A stretch of 8,748 nucleotides of DNA from DATFWC01 sp045801465 (GTDB taxonomy: Bacteria > Pseudomonadota > Alphaproteobacteria > Rhizobiales > Xanthobacteraceae), in the NCBI GenBank assembly GCA_045801465.1, contig JBJMSU010000020.1, positions 1-8,748 of the forward strand. Direction: 5' to 3'. Shown piece after piece: positions 6,301-8,748 of this stretch. Each line of letters opens with the position of its first letter. Position 1 is the stretch's first letter. The translations under genes and the position numbers were made by a program. Below the pieces are notes generated by a model, which was given only the letters and a program-made list of their open reading frames with translations, did no database searches and was not told the origin of the DNA.

Positions 6301-6570
6301 GGAGTCCTCCCCAAGTGATCCGCGGCCGGTCGTTACGACCGCGCTTCCCATGAGCTTGAGCCTATCTGATCTGCGCGCATGTTTGGAAGGGCGTGGCGCA
6401 CGGGCCAGACCCGCACCAACCTCGGATCGCCTTCAGGCCGGGACGTGAGATGCGGCGGCGGCTCTCGCCCGCATCCGGCTACCAAGCCGCTCACGAAATG
6501 GTCTATCTTCGATGGCCATCGGGATGTCACACTCGAATGGTGACTTTGGGCGGCATGCGGGGAGGCGGTC
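6301..6570. promoter_or_regulatory. Divergent intergenic region upstream of the PQQ-dehydrogenase operon
   Basis: A 270-bp non-coding stretch between the dehydrogenase start (minus) and the small secreted protein start (plus). The ribosome binding site GGAGGA for the dehydrogenase is at 6305-6310. A perfect hairpin CGGTCG-TTA-CGACCG lies at 6327-6341, about 26 nt upstream of the ATG, in the likely 5' leader or core promoter. No convincing sigma-70 or sigma-54 promoter was identified by eye. A longer open frame over this stretch (minus, 6333-6695) has no protein-like features. Confidence 0.5.
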
Positions 6571-6969
6571 ATGACGCATCGATCGATCGGCGCAACGTCT
6601 GCGCTCAAGGCGCTCCTTCTTGCATCGATCCTTGTCTCAAGCACCAGTGGGACGAGCGCGGCGGGAGAATTCGACGAAGCACGGCCCATGATCAATCCGC
6701 ACTATGTGTGGCCCGATTGGTCCTGGCACCTGTACCCCGCGTGCCAGGTCCAGGTGAAGACTCCCGGCCCGGCGCGCTACGGCGTGACCTCCGACGATCT
6801 CCTCTATTGCGAGCTGCCGTGGAACGCCTCGCGCTTTCCCTCCGACCCCTGCGCCTGCACCATTACGCTCGGCGGCGTGAAGGTCCTGCGCAGCGGCATG
6901 GTGGTGCGGCGCCCGACCTCGTGGGGCTATGCCACGCGTCCGTGGCGGCCCTGGTTCCCATTTTACTGA
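6571..6969 (+). CDS. Small secreted protein of unknown function
   Basis: A 132-residue protein with a good signal peptide (about residues 1-31, hydrophobic ALKALLLASILVSS core, cleavage near TSAAG). The mature part is about 100 residues, rich in Trp, Tyr, Pro and Arg, with four cysteines (58, 80, 94, 96; the last two as CAC). The sequence from HYVWPDWSWHLYPAC at 44-58 is strikingly aromatic, and the protein ends in SWGYATRPWRPWFPFY. I recognise no family. The ATG at 6571 has GGAGG (6561-6565) 5 nt upstream, so expression is plausible. It diverges from the PQQ-dehydrogenase operon and converges with the toxin gene 59 bp away. An inverted repeat CGGATC/GATCCG (6993-6998, 7009-7014) lies in that gap. 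A periplasmic or cell-surface location is inferred from the signal peptide. Confidence 0.7.
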   Translation: MTHRSIGATSALKALLLASILVSSTSGTSAAGEFDEARPMINPHYVWPDWSWHLYPACQVQVKTPGPARYGVTSDDLLYCELPWNASRFPSDPCACTITLGGVKVLRSGMVVRRPTSWGYATRPWRPWFPFY

Positions 6970-7028
6970 CGGCCCGCCCTGGCTGTCTCAATCGGATCCA
7001 ATGCGGAAGATCCGGCGCTGTGATTCGC

Positions 7029-7412
7029 TCAACGTATCGGACGAATGTCGATGCCGACCTTGAGGGAAGCCCAAGCGCGATCCGCCGTCAGTACCGGAAG
7101 TCCCTGACGCTCAGCGAGGGCGAGGCAGGCCCGGTCGCCGAGCGATAGACCCTTGGGCCGTGTGCTGCTGACGAATTCGCCGGCCCGTTCGGCCAGCGCG
7201 CGGTCAAAATCAATGACATCGAATGTGGCAATGCCCAGCGTCGTCCGGGCGAGCGCGAGGGATCCGGTTCGGGCCACGAGCTTGGTAACGATTTCGGCAA
7301 GATTGACGGCAGAAACGAGCGCGTCCCCAATCACCGGGGCGACAATTTCCGCGCCGGGCTCTCCATTGATGTATGCGAGCACGGCCGACGCGTCGAGCAC
7401 AGCCTTAGCCAC
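7029..7412 (-). CDS. vapC: PIN-domain toxin, VapC type
   Basis: A 127-residue PIN-domain protein, the usual VapC size. The acidic active-site residues are in their expected places: Asp7 in VLDASA, Glu40 in VNLAEIVTKL, Asp93 in LSLGDRACLALA, and Asp111 in VLTADRAW. VapC toxins are Mg/Mn-dependent ribonucleases that usually cleave tRNA or rRNA and stop translation. The start is a GTG at 7412 lying inside the end of the antitoxin gene (8-bp overlap), which implies translational coupling and lower toxin than antitoxin output. No mutation of a key residue is visible, so it should be active. The RNA target cannot be predicted from sequence. Confidence 0.92.
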   Translation of the reverse strand: MAKAVLDASAVLAYINGEPGAEIVAPVIGDALVSAVNLAEIVTKLVARTGSLALARTTLGIATFDVIDFDRALAERAGEFVSSTRPKGLSLGDRACLALAERQGLPVLTADRAWASLKVGIDIRPIR

Positions 7413-7899
7413 CCTCGACCTCGCGCTTCGCTTCCCGTCGTCGCTCCTCGATCAACTCGTCAACCAGACTGACGCCCTCGGGCACGAACTGTCGCACAAT
7501 GGCCTGCGCGCGACGCATCGCGGCTTCGGGTGTCAACAGGACGATCTCGCCGTCTTCCAGGCGGGCGAACAGGACATCGCCTTCTTTCAGTCCGAGGCTT
7601 TCGCGAAAGGCTGCCGGAATGACGACGCGCCCTTCCGGACCGAGCCGCACCCGCGTTGATGCATTATTCCCTGCTGCCGGATTGCCTGCTGCCGTGGTGT
7701 GCGGCGTTGTTCCCCCGGCGCTATGGCCCTGGCGCGCTTCGTCCTGCACCAGGACGTTGCGAACGAATTGATACCTCGTGCCGAGGAACCGGGCGATCTC
7801 GCTGCGCGCATACCCGGCTTTGGCCAAGGCACGCATCTTGGCCGATTTAGTCGTCAGCCCCCTGGTCAGCTCCTCCATTCTGTTTGGTTTTTGCGTCAT
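7405..7899 (-). CDS. vapB: HTH-AbrB/MazE-type antitoxin of the VapBC pair
   Basis: A 164-residue antitoxin, about twice the usual VapB size. Residues 20-52 (AKMRALAKAGYARSEIARFL ... RNVLVQ) look like a helix-turn-helix of the resolvase/sigma-factor kind. Residues about 57-82 form a low-complexity linker with a repeated AAGNP/AAGNN unit. Residues 83-124 are a swapped-hairpin AbrB/MazE DNA-binding domain (RVRLGPEGRVVIPAAFRESL, then LKEGDVLFARLEDGEIVLL). The charged tail 125-164 should wrap the PIN toxin. The start at 7899 is chosen over an upstream ATG at 7953 because GGAGGA lies 8 nt before it and the extra N-terminus would overlap the promoter; an internal ATG at 7878 is a weaker alternative. 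It should neutralise the toxin and autorepress the operon, as is known for VapB proteins. Confidence 0.88.
   Translation of the reverse strand: MTQKPNRMEELTRGLTTKSAKMRALAKAGYARSEIARFLGTRYQFVRNVLVQDEARQGHSAGGTTPHTTAAGNPAAGNNASTRVRLGPEGRVVIPAAFRESLGLKEGDVLFARLEDGEIVLLTPEAAMRRAQAIVRQFVPEGVSLVDELIEERRREAKREVEGG
7670..7694. repeat. Short in-frame tandem repeat in the antitoxin linker
   Basis: CCTGCTGCCG occurs at 7670-7679 and again at 7685-7694, a 15-bp period (five codons), encoding AAGNP then AAGNN on the minus strand. The repeat keeps the reading frame and lies exactly between the HTH-like and AbrB parts. Confidence 0.7.
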
Positions 7900-7907
7900 G
7901 AGCGCAG

Positions 7908-7913
7908 TCCTCC
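7908..7913 (-). promoter_or_regulatory. Ribosome binding site of the antitoxin gene
   Basis: The minus strand reads GGAGGA, 8 nt before the ATG at 7899. It decides the antitoxin start: the longer frame from 7953 has no such site and would begin inside the predicted promoter. Confidence 0.7.
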
Positions 7914-7922
7914 ACAGCTGCG

Positions 7923-7962
7923 GATATATGGCAAACGTTATGATAATTGTCAATTCATGATA
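7923..7962 (-). promoter_or_regulatory. Sigma-70-like promoter with overlapping operator for the toxin-antitoxin operon
   Basis: On the minus strand a perfect -35 box TTGACA (plus-strand 7948-7953) is followed after 17-19 nt by an AT-rich -10 candidate (CATATA at 7925-7930, or TATATC at 7923-7928). Transcription would begin near 7917, leaving a leader of only about 18 nt that just includes the ribosome binding site. An inverted repeat, TATCATGAATTG and CAATTATCATA around a central A (7939-7962; one bulge, one mismatch), covers the -35 box. That is where an autorepressing antitoxin would bind. The stretch is markedly more AT-rich than its surroundings. Confidence 0.6.
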
Positions 7963-8067
7963 GTTACGGCAGGTACTATATGGTATGACTCAAGGAGCCT
8001 GTCTCGCAAACGAGAGGTAGCCACATTGATAAGAACATCTCGGCCGGCGGGCCTGCCCGCGTACTGC

Positions 8068-8087
8068 AAAGCGCTAAGCGCTTTTTT
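8068..8087 (+). terminator. Stem-loop with T-run overlapping the isovaleryl-CoA dehydrogenase stop codon
   Basis: On the plus strand AAAGCGC-TAA-GCGCTTT is followed by three further T's, the form of a rho-independent terminator for rightward transcripts. The TAG stop of the minus-strand gene lies inside it (8074-8076). In the minus direction the hairpin is followed only by GC, so termination of the dehydrogenase transcript here would be weak. No plus-strand gene lies directly upstream. A second hairpin, GCGGGC-CT-GCCCGC, lies just to the left (8048-8061). Confidence 0.35.
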
Positions 8088-8748
8088 CGAACAGCTCGCG
8101 GCCGATCAGCATGCGGCGGATCTCGCTGGTGCCGGCGCCGATCTCGTAGAGTTTGGCGTCGCGCAACAGCCGCCCGGTGGGAAATTCGTTGATGTAGCCG
8201 TTGCCGCCGAGGCACTGGATCGCTTCGAGCGCCATCCAGGTAGCACGCTCCGCTGCGTAAAGGATCGCGCCGGCCGCATCCTCGCGCGTGGTGCGGCCGT
8301 CGTCGCAAGCGCGCGCGACCGCGTACACGTACGACTTGGCGGCGTTCATCGTCACGTACATGTCGGCGAGCTTGGCCTGCATCATCTGGAACGTGCCGAT
8401 GGGGCGGCCGAACTGCTTGCGGTCGTGCAGATAGGGCACCACCACGTCCATGCAGGCCTGCATGATGCCGAGCGGACCGGCAGCAAGAACCACACGCTCG
8501 TAGTCGAGGCCGGACATCAGCACGTTGACGCCGTTGCCGACCGCGCCAAGCACGTTCTCCTCCGGGACCTCGCAATCCTCGAACACGAGTTCGCTCGTGT
8601 CCGAGCCCCGCATGCCGAGCTTGTCGAGCTTCTGCGCCTGGGTGAACCCTTTGAAACCGCGCTCGACCAGGAACGCCGTCATGCCGCGCGCACCGGCATC
8701 CGGATCGGTCTTGGCATAGACGACGTAAGTGTCGGCGATCGGACCGTT
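8074..8748 (-). CDS. ivd: Isovaleryl-CoA dehydrogenase, C-terminal part (cut by window edge)
   Basis: The last 224 residues of an acyl-CoA dehydrogenase of usual length about 390; the start lies beyond the right edge. It oxidises isovaleryl-CoA to 3-methylcrotonyl-CoA in leucine degradation, passing electrons from FAD to ETF. The fragment starts NGPIADTYVVYAKTDPDAGA (substrate/FAD-binding beta domain). It continues with LDKLGMRGSDTSELVFEDC, then SGLDYERVVLAAGP, whose Glu (fragment residue 84) sits at the catalytic-base position characteristic of isovaleryl-CoA dehydrogenases, unlike most other members. It ends with the FAD-contacting IQCLGGNGYINEFPTGRL and LYEIGAGTSEIRR motifs. The stop is TAG at 8074. 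The rest of the liu/leucine cluster (methylcrotonyl-CoA carboxylase and others), if present, would lie upstream, outside the window. Confidence 0.93.
   Translation of the reverse strand, partial: NGPIADTYVVYAKTDPDAGARGMTAFLVERGFKGFTQAQKLDKLGMRGSDTSELVFEDCEVPEENVLGAVGNGVNVLMSGLDYERVVLAAGPLGIMQACMDVVVPYLHDRKQFGRPIGTFQMMQAKLADMYVTMNAAKSYVYAVARACDDGRTTREDAAGAILYAAERATWMALEAIQCLGGNGYINEFPTGRLLRDAKLYEIGAGTSEIRRMLIGRELFEKSA

Noticed and set aside
4753..6318. 521-codon plus-strand open frame antisense to the PQQ dehydrogenase
   Set aside because: Length comes from high GC at third positions of the true gene; the composition is Arg/Ala/Gly/Val repeats without domains, while the minus-strand frame has clear catalytic and disulfide motifs.
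6333..6695. 120-codon minus-strand open frame in the divergent promoter region
   Set aside because: It overlaps the start of the secreted protein gene, has no ribosome binding site and has no recognisable protein features.
7976..8067. Small RNA or riboswitch candidate between the toxin-antitoxin promoter and ivd
   Set aside because: Two short hairpins (TCTCG-CAAA-CGAGA and GCGGGC-CT-GCCCGC) are visible, but no known aptamer core, promoter or defined transcript end supports an RNA gene.

Overview
The window is GC-rich DNA from what is most likely an alphaproteobacterium of the Hyphomicrobiales (Bradyrhizobium/Rhodopseudomonas-like). The evidence is the codon use, two dispersed palindromic repeats of a type familiar from those genomes, and the gene families present. 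This placement is from memory of such genomes, not from a search. The window carries nine complete protein genes and two genes cut by its edges. No rRNA, tRNA, CRISPR array, insertion sequence or prophage gene was seen.

Left block (1-2598, all minus strand, read right to left): two tandem aldo/keto reductases of the 2,5-diketo-gluconate reductase type, separated by 10 bp; a palindromic repeat; an RraA-like/HMG-aldolase-type protein; and the first 17 codons of a probable YdcF-like (DUF218) membrane protein. A 135-bp divergent promoter region (2599-2733) separates this block from a plus-strand alpha/beta-hydrolase (2734-3549). Reductases, hydrolase and aldolase-like protein would suit a small carbonyl/ester/sugar-acid catabolic cluster, but no substrate can be named. 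A second, more complex palindromic repeat (3595-3720) fills the gap between the convergent hydrolase and the next operon.

Centre (3745-6300, minus strand): a compact periplasmic oxidation operon. A PQQ-dependent alcohol dehydrogenase is followed after 16 bp by a small c-type cytochrome. That gene shares one base with a gene for a six-cysteine secreted LprI-like (DUF1311) protein. The dehydrogenase has the vicinal Cys-Cys pair and the Asp-x-Asp active-site signature that marks lanthanide-dependent enzymes. The cytochrome is the obvious electron acceptor. A small secreted protein of unknown function (6571-6969, plus) is transcribed divergently from this operon.

Right block (7029-8748, minus strand): a VapBC-type toxin-antitoxin pair overlapping by 8 bp. 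The antitoxin combines an N-terminal helix-turn-helix-like segment, a low-complexity linker and an AbrB/MazE-type domain. It sits behind an AT-rich promoter whose consensus -35 box lies inside an inverted repeat. At the right edge is the C-terminal part of isovaleryl-CoA dehydrogenase (leucine degradation), whose stop codon lies inside a stem-loop.

The best candidates for follow-up are the predicted lanthanide dependence of the dehydrogenase operon with its unexplained third gene, and the HTH-AbrB architecture of the antitoxin.
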